Shown: positions 26,307 to 35,024, counted from the stretch's first letter. The stretch: 64,000 bases of DNA from a bacterium (GCA_021817945.1 JAKAFL010000002.1:148929-212928), one strand, 5' to 3'. Notes: generated from the sequence alone by a model not told the origin. Translations and numbers: made by a program.

Positions 26307-27311
26307 TCATTTCTCTGACGCTGCGCTTAGGATTCCCTCATCCGATACCAGAGTCCATGAGTTGTCTGGATTGTATTCCACCAGGGTCGGGGCGATCCGT
26401 GCCGTCTGCCCGCCAAAATCACGCTGATACACCTTGCCATCCTGATTGACGATAAAGGTCATGATGCCTGACTGGCCCCAATCCGCAGGATAAGCCAGCA
26501 GTGCGAATCCACCGATGAGGCTGCCGTGGCTCAGGTAATTCTTTTTTCCTCCGGGCGCAGCCTCACCTTGCCGCGTCAGGATTTTGAAATAATATCCATG
26601 AAAGGCATGGGGAATGGCGTGTCTGTGCAATCCATAACCCTCGGCATGTGCTTCCGCCACCAAGGGTCCAAAAGGACTGGGCGCTTCATTTCCCTGAACC
26701 GGCCAATAGAGGCCATCCTTTTTGCCAGGTGAACTTTTGAATTTCTGCGCATAGTGCGCCACTCCGCCTGCCGCCAGATTGAGTTGGGCATATTGCTTTT
26801 GCGCCGTCACATAAGCCCGGCAAACGCCGATGGCGCTGTACTCATCCTTGCCAATGTGCCGGTTGAGGATTTCCTCCTTTCCTGCCGCCGTGTCGAAATA
26901 CCACTGCCCGCCTGCTCTCACCAAGGGAATGGGAAAAGGCCAGTTATTTGTGCCAACCAGGAGGATGATTGTGTCACTCCCTTCATTTGTCAGCGAACAA
27001 GCCTGAGCCATCCTGGTGGCAAAGCGCTGCGCATTAATGGCATCCTGCACCGGGTCTCCGGTGGATAACTCCAAAAACGGCGGACCGAAGATTTCATGGA
27101 GTGCCGCTTGATTCGTGGATTTTGTAGCTGTTTGCAAAGCCTTTATGGCCGCATCCGGTGAAGCAAACAATTCCTCCGAGATGAGGGGGTTTGCAGCCTC
27201 CGTTCCCGACTCCGCCGCATGAAGTCTTGAGGATGGCATGCCCGCGCCCGCCCCAAAAAGCGCCAAGGCTAAAAGCCCGCCAAAACGAGGCAATGAATCG
27301 AAAATTTTCAT
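26307..27311 (-). CDS. exported DUF2950 protein
   Basis: 334 residues from the ATG at 27311 ('MKIFDSLPRFGGLLALALFG', an N-terminal signal). The body matches DUF2950: 'SPDAAIKALQTATKS', 'INAQRFATRMAQACSL', 'WYFDTAAGKEEILNRHIG', 'YSAIGVCRAYVTAQKQYA' and 'GFALLAYPADWGQSGIMTF'. Function is unknown for the family. Elsewhere DUF2950 genes are often found next to glycine-rich DUF3300 genes. Here the gene is preceded, 55 bp away, by a glycine-rich lipoprotein gene, which recalls that pairing. Confidence 0.82.
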   Translation of the reverse strand: MKIFDSLPRFGGLLALALFGAGAGMPSSRLHAAESGTEAANPLISEELFASPDAAIKALQTATKSTNQAALHEIFGPPFLELSTGDPVQDAINAQRFATRMAQACSLTNEGSDTIILLVGTNNWPFPIPLVRAGGQWYFDTAAGKEEILNRHIGKDEYSAIGVCRAYVTAQKQYAQLNLAAGGVAHYAQKFKSSPGKKDGLYWPVQGNEAPSPFGPLVAEAHAEGYGLHRHAIPHAFHGYYFKILTRQGEAAPGGKKNYLSHGSLIGGFALLAYPADWGQSGIMTFIVNQDGKVYQRDFGGQTARIAPTLVEYNPDNSWTLVSDEGILSAASEK

Positions 27312-27366
27312 GGTGTGGACTTCAAAAGTTTTTTGTTCCAAGCCAAATCATAATATTGTTCACCGT

Positions 27367-27774
27367 TCACCTCCTGCCACCGCCGCCATGGAAACCACCA
27401 CCCCCATGAAATCCGCCGCCACCACGGAAGCCGCCACCTCCACTGAAACCACCCCGACTCGCCGCCCCGCGGGCGCTAAAAGCCTGCATATTGTAGCCTC
27501 GATTGAATCCACGCCCTCCTCCACCCCAACCCGCACGATCACCTCCGTGCCACTGCCCCCGATCCCCTCCCCAATAACCTCCGTCATCGCCTCCCCACCA
27601 GCCACCGACGTCGTTCCCCCACCACCCCCCGCCGTAGCCATAGTAGCCGCCATCGCCAAAATACCCGCCGTTATCGTAATACCCTCCATCACCCACCCAG
27701 CCCATACATCCACCCAAGGTCAACAACATCGAGATTCCAAAAACGAACGTCACAGCGCCTCTAATCCTGCCCAC
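27367..27774 (-). CDS. glycine-rich lipoprotein
   Basis: About 135 residues from a GTG at 27774, chosen because it places the lipobox 'LTLGGC' 23 residues from the N-terminus; an ATG at 27870 is the longer alternative. After the lipid site the protein is almost only Gly, Trp, Tyr, Asp and Asn ('YYDNGGYFGDGGYYGYGG', 'GWWGGDDGGYWGGDRGQW'). It then ends in repeated 'FRGGGGFHGGGGFHGGGG'. Such proteins are exported and probably disordered. It lies directly upstream of the DUF2950 gene, on the same strand. Confidence 0.65.
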   Translation of the reverse strand: MGRIRGAVTFVFGISMLLTLGGCMGWVGDGGYYDNGGYFGDGGYYGYGGGWWGNDVGGWWGGDDGGYWGGDRGQWHGGDRAGWGGGGRGFNRGYNMQAFSARGAASRGGFSGGGGFRGGGGFHGGGGFHGGGGRR

Positions 27775-27870
27775 CCCACTGCATGACCATTTCAAACGGG
27801 CTTTTGCTTGGCAGAGGCGGCTTAAAGTGGAACCACCGGACGGCAGATTCGTTCGGTTTTTAATATTCAT

Positions 27871-28334
27871 GGGTTGTAGATTTTATTTGCCGTCATCCGC
27901 CATTTGAAACGCATTTGGAGCAGGTTTGAAACATCAGCATAATTTCCACATTTTAAGCCTCATGTCCAATATTATTGCCATCATTCACCTGGGTAGCCAG
28001 GGCTATTTGCCCGGCTGGTGCGGCACCTCGCCGCCCAGGGGTTTGATGTATGCCAATTGGGCGGTTTATAGCAAGGCGGATTCGCTTTACCGCCTCTCAA
28101 TGGAACAATCGCTTTCCGGGCCAACATTACCGAACGATCTGAAATTTTTTGGAACGACTCCATCGGCTTGATGTCCCGAAGCCAGTTCTTTCACATCTTA
28201 CGCAATGCGAAAAGACCAATGGTCAAGTTGCCAAGCTGATATAACCCATCCCCCCGGCCAGCACCTCCCAGAACGACACAACCCTCAGCCAAGGCGAACC
28301 TCCCAAGGCTCGGACTGGCATTGCCAACCACAGA
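27871..28334. other. intergenic stretch, no gene seen
   Basis: About 460 bp between the two glycine-rich genes. Short frames on both strands overlap each other and look non-coding. It may hold the promoter of the glycine-rich lipoprotein/DUF2950 pair. No clear hairpin was found. Confidence 0.4.
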
Positions 28335-29144
28335 TCAATGATGGAATCCGCCGCCACCACCTCCGTGAAAACCCCCGCCGCCGCCACCCCCGTGAAATCC
28401 TCCTCCACCGAATCCACCACCACCATGAAACCCGCCATAGCCCCCACCGTGCCAGCCACCGTATCCGCCATGCCAGTCGCCGTCGCCATGCCAGTCGCCG
28501 TCGCCATGCCAGCCACCGTATCCGCCGCGCCAGCCGCCTCCGTACCAACCACCATATCCTCCATAGTAGCCAAACCCCAAGGTAACGCCCGGATACCAGC
28601 CATAGTCGTAAACGTAGGGGTACCCGACGTTATAGTAGGTGGCCGGATAAGCATAAGTTGGGGTAGTTTCCACGTAAGTGACGGAGGGAGCCGTGGTGGC
28701 CGGGGCGGCAGTGGAACCGTCGTAAATAGTGGTAGCGGATGCCCCCGGGCTGGCTGCCACCGTAGCAGCGGAATTGGCCGTGGGAGGGGGCAGAGAGGAG
28801 GGCGGCATCACACCCGCCTTGGGTTGATCCAACATCGCGGTGATAACCGATTCAGAAACGCCTTGCTGACGCATGTAAATGATTTGATTGGCATCCAGTG
28901 AGTAGCTATTCCCCGCATTATGAATGTAAGCCAACACCGTGGATTGCCCAACCTGTGCCTTGGTAAGCTGGATGATTTGCGCGGCTCCGTAAGGCAACTG
29001 AGGCGCTGGAGCCGGGTTGGACACCGTTACAGGTTGGGAGGTATTGGCGGGTGCCGTATCCTGGGCCTGAAGCGCCGGGATGAACGCCAACATGGCAACC
29101 GATGATGCCGCCGCCAGGATTTGTGGTAAAATTTGTGTTTTCAT
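28335..29144 (-). CDS. exported Gly/His/Trp-rich repeat protein
   Basis: 269 residues. Signal peptide ending 'ALQAQ' (residue ~28). A short helical module 'AAQIIQLTKAQVGQSTVLAY' with 'SYSLDANQIIYMRQQGVSES' (about 55-105) resembles a small motif seen in many exported verrucomicrobial proteins. A Pro/Ala/Thr linker follows, then 'YDYGWYPGVTLGFGYYGG' and a C-terminal half of Gly-Trp-His repeats, including two exact 'HGDGDW' units from an 18-bp tandem repeat at about 28469-28504. It is likely on the cell surface. Function is unknown. Confidence 0.7.
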   Translation of the reverse strand: MKTQILPQILAAASSVAMLAFIPALQAQDTAPANTSQPVTVSNPAPAPQLPYGAAQIIQLTKAQVGQSTVLAYIHNAGNSYSLDANQIIYMRQQGVSESVITAMLDQPKAGVMPPSSLPPPTANSAATVAASPGASATTIYDGSTAAPATTAPSVTYVETTPTYAYPATYYNVGYPYVYDYGWYPGVTLGFGYYGGYGGWYGGGWRGGYGGWHGDGDWHGDGDWHGGYGGWHGGGYGGFHGGGGFGGGGFHGGGGGGGFHGGGGGGFHH

Positions 29145-29271
29145 ATGCTTAAACAGATGGCGGCAAGAGGCCTTGGTTGACTATCGTTCCCATTTGCCTG
29201 GTTGTCAACAGGGCTTGGTATGTACCCGTGTGACCATCCATATCATTGGACCAAGTTTACCCCCAAAAGGT

Positions 29272-29934
29272 TCAATTCTTCATCTGGCGGGACTCCAAGC
29301 TACGAAAAAGTCGTTCCTGCCGCCTGACTTCTGCAACAAGCAATTCCTCGGCTGACCAGCCATGGTCGAGAGCCACGCTGGCGAGGCGAAATAATTCCCC
29401 GGCCAGGGCGGCTTTGGACACGCGGCGGCCCTTTGAAGCGGGCACCAAACCCGCCTTTCGGGCTTTTTTGGTCACTTTTTCCGCCCGCAGCAAGGCTGGC
29501 AAATGGCGTGGGATGCCGTCCAGGACGGACTTGCGCTCCTGCCACGTGCCCTTTTTTTCATCTTTTTTGATGCGCTCCCAATTCGCCCACACCTCATCCA
29601 CGTTCCTGACTTTTGTGGAACCAAAGACATGAGGGTGCCTGCGAATCAATTTTTGCACCAAGGTCCGGCAGACCCGGTCGAAATCAAAGGCTTTTCTTTC
29701 CCTTGCCAATTGGCAGTGAAACACCACTTGCAACAGGATATCTCCCAGTTCCTCGACCATCTCATCGTCATCGCCCCCTTCAATGGCATCCACCAACTCA
29801 TAAACTTCCTCGATGGCATGGCGCCGCAGGCTGGCGTGGGTTTGCTCACGGTCCCAAGGGCACCCTTTGGGGGAACGCAAACGGGCCATGACCTTTTGTA
29901 ATTCCTGGATGGATGAATTGTTTTTATTCTTCAC
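29272..29934 (-). CDS. mazG: MazG nucleoside triphosphate pyrophosphohydrolase
   Basis: 220 residues starting at a GTG that overlaps the proB stop (GTGA). The MazG motifs are clear: 'LRSPKGCPWDREQTHASLRR', 'EEVYELVDAI' (ExxE metal ligands), 'EELGDILLQVVFHCQLA' (ExxD) and 'RRHPHVFG'. It hydrolyses (d)NTPs to monophosphates, cleaning up abnormal nucleotides. The second half of the E. coli protein is shorter here. It is translationally coupled to the proline-synthesis gene upstream, with no evident functional link. Confidence 0.93.
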   Translation of the reverse strand: MKNKNNSSIQELQKVMARLRSPKGCPWDREQTHASLRRHAIEEVYELVDAIEGGDDDEMVEELGDILLQVVFHCQLARERKAFDFDRVCRTLVQKLIRRHPHVFGSTKVRNVDEVWANWERIKKDEKKGTWQERKSVLDGIPRHLPALLRAEKVTKKARKAGLVPASKGRRVSKAALAGELFRLASVALDHGWSAEELLVAEVRRQERLFRSLESRQMKN

Positions 29935-31007
29935 AAAATCACCAGGTCATCCCGGTGAACCACAATAGCCCGGGAAATTTTTTCTGAACGAATTTCGCGC
30001 GCAGCGAGGCGCGCAATGCCCCGGGCAAACTCGGTTCCATTTTCGTCGCACAAGCGCACCACTTCATCGGGGTCAAAGGAACCTTCGCACCGGATGATCC
30101 CGGGCAGCAGCAGGCTGCGCCCTTGCTCGCGCAGTGCTTTTTTGGCTCCATCATCCACCTTGATGGAACCTTTGGGATGATGGAAAAAGGCGATCCAGCG
30201 TTTTCTTCCCTGCATTTTTCTGGTTGCTGGAACAAATAGCGTCCCTTCGTTTTCTCCCGCAGCAGCACGCAGCAGGGAATTCTGCCGCAGTCCTGAGGCG
30301 ATGATCAGGGGAATTCCCGACCGGATGGCAATCTTGGCAGCGTCCATCTTGGATTTCATGCCGCCAACGGCGGTCTCGCTGGTGGTGCCACCGGCCATTT
30401 CCTCCACTTCGGGGGTCAATTGCTCGATGACCGGAACCAGACGCGCCTGGCGGGTTCCAAAACCTTCCATCACACCATCCACCGTGGTGAGGATCACCAG
30501 AAGATCAGCCGGCAGAAGGCAAGCCACCAGCGCGGAAAGCCGGTCGTTATCCCCGAACTTGATTTCGGTAAAAGAGATGGCGTCATTTTCATTTATGATG
30601 GGTATGACGCCTTTCTTGAGCAGGGTGACGAGTGTGTTCCGGGCATTCAAATGACGTTCGTGATGTTGCAGGTCATCGTGCGTCAAAAGCACCTGGGCGG
30701 CCACCAAGCCATGCTCTGCGAAGAGTTGATCGTAAGAAGCCATGAGGCGGGATTGGCCGACTGCGGCGCAGGCCTGTTTCTCGGCCAACTCCCGGGGGCG
30801 GGAGGAGTAGCCCAAGGCGCCCATGCCGGCACCCACCGCGCCGGAGGTGACAAGGATGGTCTCACGTCCAGATTTGCGCAGAGCGGCGACCTGGTCCACA
30901 AGCTGTTTCAGTTGGCTGGGATCAATGCGCTTGCGGGAATCCGTAAGAACCCCGGTGCCGAGTTTAACCACCACACGGGTGGCGGAATTAAGCGTGGAAC
31001 GAATCAC
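29931..31007 (-). CDS. proB: glutamate 5-kinase
   Basis: 358 residues from the GTG at 31007, giving 'RSTLNSATRVVVKLGTGVL'; a TTG at 31067 is an upstream alternative. The amino-acid kinase domain contains 'ILVTSGAVGAGMGALGY', 'IINENDAIS' and 'KFGDNDRLSALVA'. It is followed by 'GGMKSKMDAAKIAIRSGIP' and a C-terminal PUA domain from about residue 275. The enzyme phosphorylates glutamate as the first step of proline synthesis and is usually feedback-inhibited by proline. The ProA partner is not in the window. Confidence 0.93.
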   Translation of the reverse strand: MIRSTLNSATRVVVKLGTGVLTDSRKRIDPSQLKQLVDQVAALRKSGRETILVTSGAVGAGMGALGYSSRPRELAEKQACAAVGQSRLMASYDQLFAEHGLVAAQVLLTHDDLQHHERHLNARNTLVTLLKKGVIPIINENDAISFTEIKFGDNDRLSALVACLLPADLLVILTTVDGVMEGFGTRQARLVPVIEQLTPEVEEMAGGTTSETAVGGMKSKMDAAKIAIRSGIPLIIASGLRQNSLLRAAAGENEGTLFVPATRKMQGRKRWIAFFHHPKGSIKVDDGAKKALREQGRSLLLPGIIRCEGSFDPDEVVRLCDENGTEFARGIARLAAREIRSEKISRAIVVHRDDLVIL

Positions 31008-31150
31008 AATGGAGGTTAAAAAAAAGGCCGCCGTCGGACCAAGCCCAAAGTTCGACACACATTCCAATGGTTTTCAGGATGGCTGGGTCGGGTTTCAATA
31101 TGGCTGGGTTCCTAATTGATTTGGCTGGAAGGCATGCTTTGGCAGGGTGT

Positions 31151-31846
31151 TCACCAATGGGGAAAAAAGCCCCCTCCCTGCCCGGTGCCAGGCTCAAAAA
31201 TTTGGGTGAAAAAATCACCACTGCGCAGCGCCACCAGCACCTCCAAACCCATCAAATCCTCCGGGCGGCGCACATTCATCAAAACCTGGTTGTCCAAACC
31301 CACCACCTGGGTCCTGTCCTTGGCGCGGTTTTGGAGGTCAATGAATTTGAAGGTGCCCACGGACACGTTGAGCGAGTCCACCCCTGTAAAGCTGAGTCCC
31401 GTCTGTTGCCTCAGTGTGTCCATGGCCTTGTCGCCATTCCCCAGGCTGGCGGATTTCGGGTTCAACCCCATTGAAAACAGATTGGTCTGTCCCCGCTGGT
31501 TTTTGACAATGCAAACCTCGCCCAGGTTGAATCGGACAAGGGTGAAATGCAACTGCCGCCGCGCCAAAGCCTGCCGGTCATACTCCACGTGGATTTCAGG
31601 TATTCGCATGAACAACGTCCCGCCGAAACTGGGTGGATTGTAAATCTTCAAGTCCTGCACCGTGATGGTGGGCTCTGTGATGCCAAGCTGGAATCTTCCA
31701 ATTTCCGCATCCATGCCGGTTTGGGCCCGGATATTGTGCTCCACGAGAATGCGCAGAAGCGTGTTGAGCGAGAGCAGGAAAGCCGCCACCAAAACGACGG
31801 CCAGCACGATGAGTCGAAACACCCACTTAATCACCCAACGAATCAT
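31151..31846 (-). CDS. AsmA-like membrane-anchored protein
   Basis: 231 residues. An N-terminal membrane helix ('RLIVLAVVLVAAFLLSLNTL') is followed by a beta-rich domain with 'IRAQTGMDAEIGRFQLGITE' and 'EIHVEYDRQALARRQLHFTL'. This matches the start of AsmA/DUF748-type proteins, linked to lipid transport or envelope assembly in Gram-negative bacteria. It is much shorter than classic AsmA (over 600 residues), representing only the N-terminal module. It lies between proB and the zinc-ribbon-like gene on the same strand. Confidence 0.65.
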   Translation of the reverse strand: MIRWVIKWVFRLIVLAVVLVAAFLLSLNTLLRILVEHNIRAQTGMDAEIGRFQLGITEPTITVQDLKIYNPPSFGGTLFMRIPEIHVEYDRQALARRQLHFTLVRFNLGEVCIVKNQRGQTNLFSMGLNPKSASLGNGDKAMDTLRQQTGLSFTGVDSLNVSVGTFKFIDLQNRAKDRTQVVGLDNQVLMNVRRPEDLMGLEVLVALRSGDFFTQIFEPGTGQGGGFFPHW

Positions 31847-31899
31847 GAGATTTTGGTTTGCCTGGCTTCAAAGGTCTGAGCGGTGGAATGGCTCACAGC

Positions 31900-32511
31900 T
31901 CAAAGTGGGGCCACATCCTCCGGGCGCACTTCCAAACATTCATCTTGGTCCACCCAGACAACCGCAGCGTAATGGTCCAGAAACTTTGGCGCCAATTCCC
32001 CCCCGAGTCTTCTCAGGTGTGATTCAGCCTGGTTGGCCGCGTCTTCATAGGCCTCGTCAAAATTGCCGCATGTCTTTCGCTGCCGGTCATCCCAATGCGC
32101 CACGGCATGCACTGGCTCATAGCTCCTAGCCCAAGCCTCCAGCATGCGCCGGAATTCCTCGGGGATTTCATCGAATGGCACCAGTGTTTCGCTGCAATGC
32201 TGGCAAAGCAAACCATCCTGCCGCACATCCCGGGTGATCAACGGCAGAAAGGGCGCTCTGCAACAATTTGAATCACCGTAGTTTGCAGGAGCAGAGGCCA
32301 GCCGCTTCAACCAAATCTGGCGGTCGTGCGCCACCTTGGCTGCCAACATGTAGGACCCCACCAACGGGTGGGAAGATCGCCATGCCCGCCCGGAAAATTG
32401 ACCCAGGGTCTGCACCAGCCACCGCCCCAGCGTCAAGTCATCCCAATCCAGAAACACCCGGGCATACTCGTGCCAAAGAGAGTCAAAGGGCGATCCAGAT
32501 TCCATTGCCAT
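31900..32511 (-). CDS. unknown protein with possible zinc ribbon
   Basis: 203 residues from the ATG at 32511. The frame runs upstream to 32673 but that part contains the terminator of the hsp20 gene and is not protein-like. A soluble protein. A Cys-Cys pair ('DSNCCRAPFL') and a Cys-x2-Cys pair ('DGLLCQHCSETLV') about 20 residues later could form a zinc ribbon. It is rich in Trp, Asp and Glu elsewhere ('HEYARVFLDWDDLTLGRWLV'). No family recognised; the cytoplasmic location is inferred from the lack of a signal. Confidence 0.7.
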   Translation of the reverse strand: MAMESGSPFDSLWHEYARVFLDWDDLTLGRWLVQTLGQFSGRAWRSSHPLVGSYMLAAKVAHDRQIWLKRLASAPANYGDSNCCRAPFLPLITRDVRQDGLLCQHCSETLVPFDEIPEEFRRMLEAWARSYEPVHAVAHWDDRQRKTCGNFDEAYEDAANQAESHLRRLGGELAPKFLDHYAAVVWVDQDECLEVRPEDVAPL

Positions 32512-32629
32512 TGCTTCAGTCTGGCTCGCCACGGCACATTTGTCGAGCCGTGATCCAACTGGCCTCCGGGGACCAATCGGATGACAGTGATTATTGGCGT
32601 GGCGGGGAGACTCGGGAAGTTTACGAAAA

Positions 32630-32663
32630 ATCCGGGGATTCTCCACAAGGAAAATCCCCGGAT
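32630..32663 (-). terminator. intrinsic terminator after hsp20
   Basis: An 11-bp perfect stem: 'atccggggatt' (32630-32640) with 'aatccccggat' (32653-32663), followed on the minus strand by TTTTTC. It is 45 bp past the hsp20 stop. Confidence 0.88.
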
Positions 32664-32707
32664 CACTGACCACTGACCGCTCAACCGGCTCAGTACCCTG
32701 CCCAACC

Positions 32708-33133
32708 TTAATTGACCGTGATGGTTTTGGGCTTGGCCTCTTCCGCCTTGGGTAGGCTCACCGTCAAAATACCATCCTTGTAGGTCGCATTGATCTTTTC
32801 CGCAACCACCGCAGACGGCAGCGTTAATGCCCGGGCAAATTTACCCACGCACCGCTCCTGGCGATGAACCTCCACCCCCTCTTCAAGGGCCTCAAGTTTG
32901 CGCTCGCCACTGATGACCAAAGAACCGTCGTCCAAGGTCACTTCAATGTCTTCTCGCTTAAAACCTGGAAGCTCCACTTTCACATGGAAATGGTTTTTGT
33001 CCTCAACCACATCCAAGGCAGGCGCCCAGGCACGCGGCACATCAAACAACCGGTCAATCTCACTCTGAAGATTCGCCAGCCGGTCCAGTCCAAATCCCGC
33101 CACAGCGGGCCGTTCATATTGTATCAGTCTCAT
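32708..33133 (-). CDS. small heat shock protein, Hsp20 family
   Basis: 141 residues from the ATG at 33133, with an AAAGGA ribosome site about 8 bp before it. The alpha-crystallin domain contains 'ALDVVEDKNHFHVKVELPGF' and 'DIEVTLDDGSLVISGER', and ends with 'INATYKDGILTVSLPKAEE'. The C-terminal tail is 'AKPKTITVN', an IXI-like end (ITV). It is an ATP-independent holdase that binds unfolding proteins. A single-gene unit with its own terminator. The upstream region contains an inverted repeat and direct repeats that may be regulatory. Confidence 0.95.
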   Translation of the reverse strand: MRLIQYERPAVAGFGLDRLANLQSEIDRLFDVPRAWAPALDVVEDKNHFHVKVELPGFKREDIEVTLDDGSLVISGERKLEALEEGVEVHRQERCVGKFARALTLPSAVVAEKINATYKDGILTVSLPKAEEAKPKTITVN

Positions 33134-33244
33134 ATTTTTTCCTTTCTCAAATGATGTTGTTGTTAATTGTTCAACCGACACAATGATTTGAGCTTGAGCC
33201 ATGCCAGCCAACTCATCATTTTGTATAATGCTTAACAACAATGT

Positions 33245-33343
33245 GTTGCATATTTTTAAAATCAAGATGCAACTCAAAATAGAGCCATTTTGACTCTTTT
33301 AATAAAACCTGCGTTTTTAAAATGAGCCATTACGTCTCTTTTT
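33245..33343 (-). promoter_or_regulatory. repeat-rich region upstream of hsp20, possible operators
   Basis: GTTGCAT (33245-33251) and ATGCAAC (33267-33273) form a 7-bp inverted repeat. Further out, 'gagccatt' followed by a CTCTTTT block occurs twice, at 33282-33300 and 33324-33343. No CIRCE element was found. Whether any of this binds a regulator is unknown. Confidence 0.3.
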
Positions 33344-33356
33344 GTCACATAAAAAA

Positions 33357-33380
33357 CCCCGGGCGAAGGCTCGCCCGGGG
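33357..33380 (-). terminator. intrinsic terminator after the aldolase gene
   Basis: 10-bp stem 'ccccgggcga' (33357-33366) with 'tcgcccgggg' (33371-33380), 4-base loop, followed on the minus strand by six T residues (33356-33351). It lies 23 bp past the aldolase stop. Confidence 0.93.
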
Positions 33381-33402
33381 GTAAGAATGGTGAATAAAGA
33401 GA

Positions 33403-34365
33403 TCAGTCAAAAGCGTGGCCTGCGCTGCAAAGAACATTTTTGACCTTGTGCCGCACGAGGTCTTTGACCATCTGCCTGGCAGGTCCGAGGAATTTGCGCG
33501 GATCAAATTCGCCGGGTTTTTCGGCGAAAACCTTGCGGATGCCGGCAGTCATGGCCATGCGCAAGTCGGTGTCAATATTCACCTTTGTGCAACCCACCCG
33601 ACGTGCGACTTCGATGTCCGCTTCAGGGACGCCTTGTGCGTCGGGCATTTTTCCACCATACCGGTTGATTTCGTCCACCAAGTATTTGGGCACGCTTGAT
33701 GCGCCGTGCAGCACCAGGGGATAATCTCCAAGGTTGGCATCGAGCAGGGCCTGCTTGATGAGTTTTAACCGTTCCAAGTCCAAGTGCTGTTCCCCCTTGA
33801 ATTTATAGGCTCCATGAGAGTTGCCAATGGCAATGGCAAGGGAATCACAACCGGAGTCGCGTACAAATTTCACGGCCTCCTCGGGCACGGTGTAATGGCC
33901 GCTCATGGAATGAGCCCCGCCTTCTTCACCCTCGTCAAACTGGGCGCCCACGAGATGACCCAGTTCGGATTCCACTGAGCAATTGTATTTGTGGGCGTAT
34001 TCCACCACCTTGCGCGTGATTTCCACGTTTTTATCAAAGGCTTCATGCGAGGCATCAATCATGACGCTGGTAAAACCCTCATCAATGCACTGTTTACAAA
34101 GCTCAAAAGTGTCTCCGTGGTCCAGGTGTACGGCAATGGGGATATTGGAGACGCTGACGGCGGCTTCAATCAGTTTTTTAAGATAAACTGGATTGGCGTA
34201 CTGCCTGGCCCCCTTTGATATTTGAAGGATCAGCGGGGCTTTTTCCTCTTCGCAGGCCTCAATGATGGCCTGGATGAGTTCCATGTTATTCACGTTGAAA
34301 GCACCCAGGGCGTATTTGCCTTTGAGAGCCTTTGCGAACAGGTCTTTAGTATGAGTTAATGGCAT
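33403..34365 (-). CDS. fba: class II fructose-bisphosphate aldolase
   Basis: 320 residues from the ATG at 34365 (an ATG 4 codons upstream is possible). Zinc-binding and active-site regions: 'IPIAVHLDHGDTFELCKQCI', 'SVMIDASHEAFDKN', 'ESELGHLVGAQ', 'IAIGNSHGAYK' and 'LVLHGASSVP'. It also ends in the family manner with 'KVNIDTDLRMAMTAGIRK'. It cleaves fructose 1,6-bisphosphate in glycolysis and runs in reverse in gluconeogenesis. A monocistronic unit with a strong terminator. Confidence 0.95.
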   Translation of the reverse strand: MPLTHTKDLFAKALKGKYALGAFNVNNMELIQAIIEACEEEKAPLILQISKGARQYANPVYLKKLIEAAVSVSNIPIAVHLDHGDTFELCKQCIDEGFTSVMIDASHEAFDKNVEITRKVVEYAHKYNCSVESELGHLVGAQFDEGEEGGAHSMSGHYTVPEEAVKFVRDSGCDSLAIAIGNSHGAYKFKGEQHLDLERLKLIKQALLDANLGDYPLVLHGASSVPKYLVDEINRYGGKMPDAQGVPEADIEVARRVGCTKVNIDTDLRMAMTAGIRKVFAEKPGEFDPRKFLGPARQMVKDLVRHKVKNVLCSAGHAFD

Positions 34366-34410
34366 AAATTTGATCATGACGAGCCGGGATTTTCCCCGCC
34401 CCTCTTGCAT

Positions 34411-34767
34411 TAAAGCGGCATCATAGGCGGTTTTAGCGCAAAGAAAATCAAAATTTATTCACAAGAGAGCCTCCCACCATTTCACTGCATCCAGATTCCA
34501 TGGAATTGGCGGCGGCTGAACAAGGGGTTACCCTGCCCAAAAAGCTGTTTCCGTGAACAATTTGCCAGCCCGGAAATACTTGCTATTAAAAACCAACCCA
34601 GCAAAAGGATCTGCCCCAAACGGCCATGGAACCCCCTCATCGTTCTGTATTTTACTGAAATTCAATCGGTTGAATGTTTTTAAAACAATCGCAACTTTTG
34701 GATCGCCGCCTCATTGATATGACCATAGCCACCCATTGTCTCCTTCGCTGATTTGAGAAAGCTTCCG
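34411..34767. other. intergenic stretch upstream of the aldolase gene, no gene seen
   Basis: About 360 bp containing the upstream region of the aldolase gene and unassigned sequence with no convincing reading frame. Possible TATGAT -10 at about 60 bp before the aldolase ATG, but the spacing to any -35 is poor. Confidence 0.4.
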
Positions 34768-34960
34768 GGAAGAGGAGGGAATTCGCAAACACCCAGTGCG
34801 ATAAACGGACAAATTCCAATTCCTAAAACTCAGCGCCACCCCTTCCTTGTCCTCTCAATCAATAGGGATTGATGGAGATGGAGAAAAAGACGCCGGGTTT
34901 GCGGAGGTTTTTGATATTTCAAACGCTGGTGAAGACTCGCTCAAAAATAGAGATGCACCC
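34768..34960. repeat. right-end fragment of the MITE-like repeat family, piece C
   Basis: From 'gaggagggaattcgcaaaca' it follows the final unit of copy A: 'ctcagcgccacccc', the hairpin module 'caatagggattgatggag', and 'tttgcggaggtttttga'. It ends in TAGAGATGCACCC at 34960. The left terminal repeat and the first hairpin-rich units are missing. Similarity is weaker than between A and B, so this copy looks older. Confidence 0.65.
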
Positions 34961-35024
34961 ATATTTACTGAAGGCCCGGTTTACCGCGTGCAAATTTTCC
35001 TGAAATATCCTACGTTTTAGAAAC

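Noticed and set aside
28469-28504. Short tandem repeat considered as a CRISPR or minisatellite feature
   Set aside because: The 18-bp units are in frame and encode HGDGDW repeats of the glycine-rich protein; there are only two units and no spacers.
31070-31112. Imperfect short duplication 'atggctgggt' upstream of proB
   Set aside because: Only two 10-bp copies; too short to separate from chance, and no link to a regulatory pattern.
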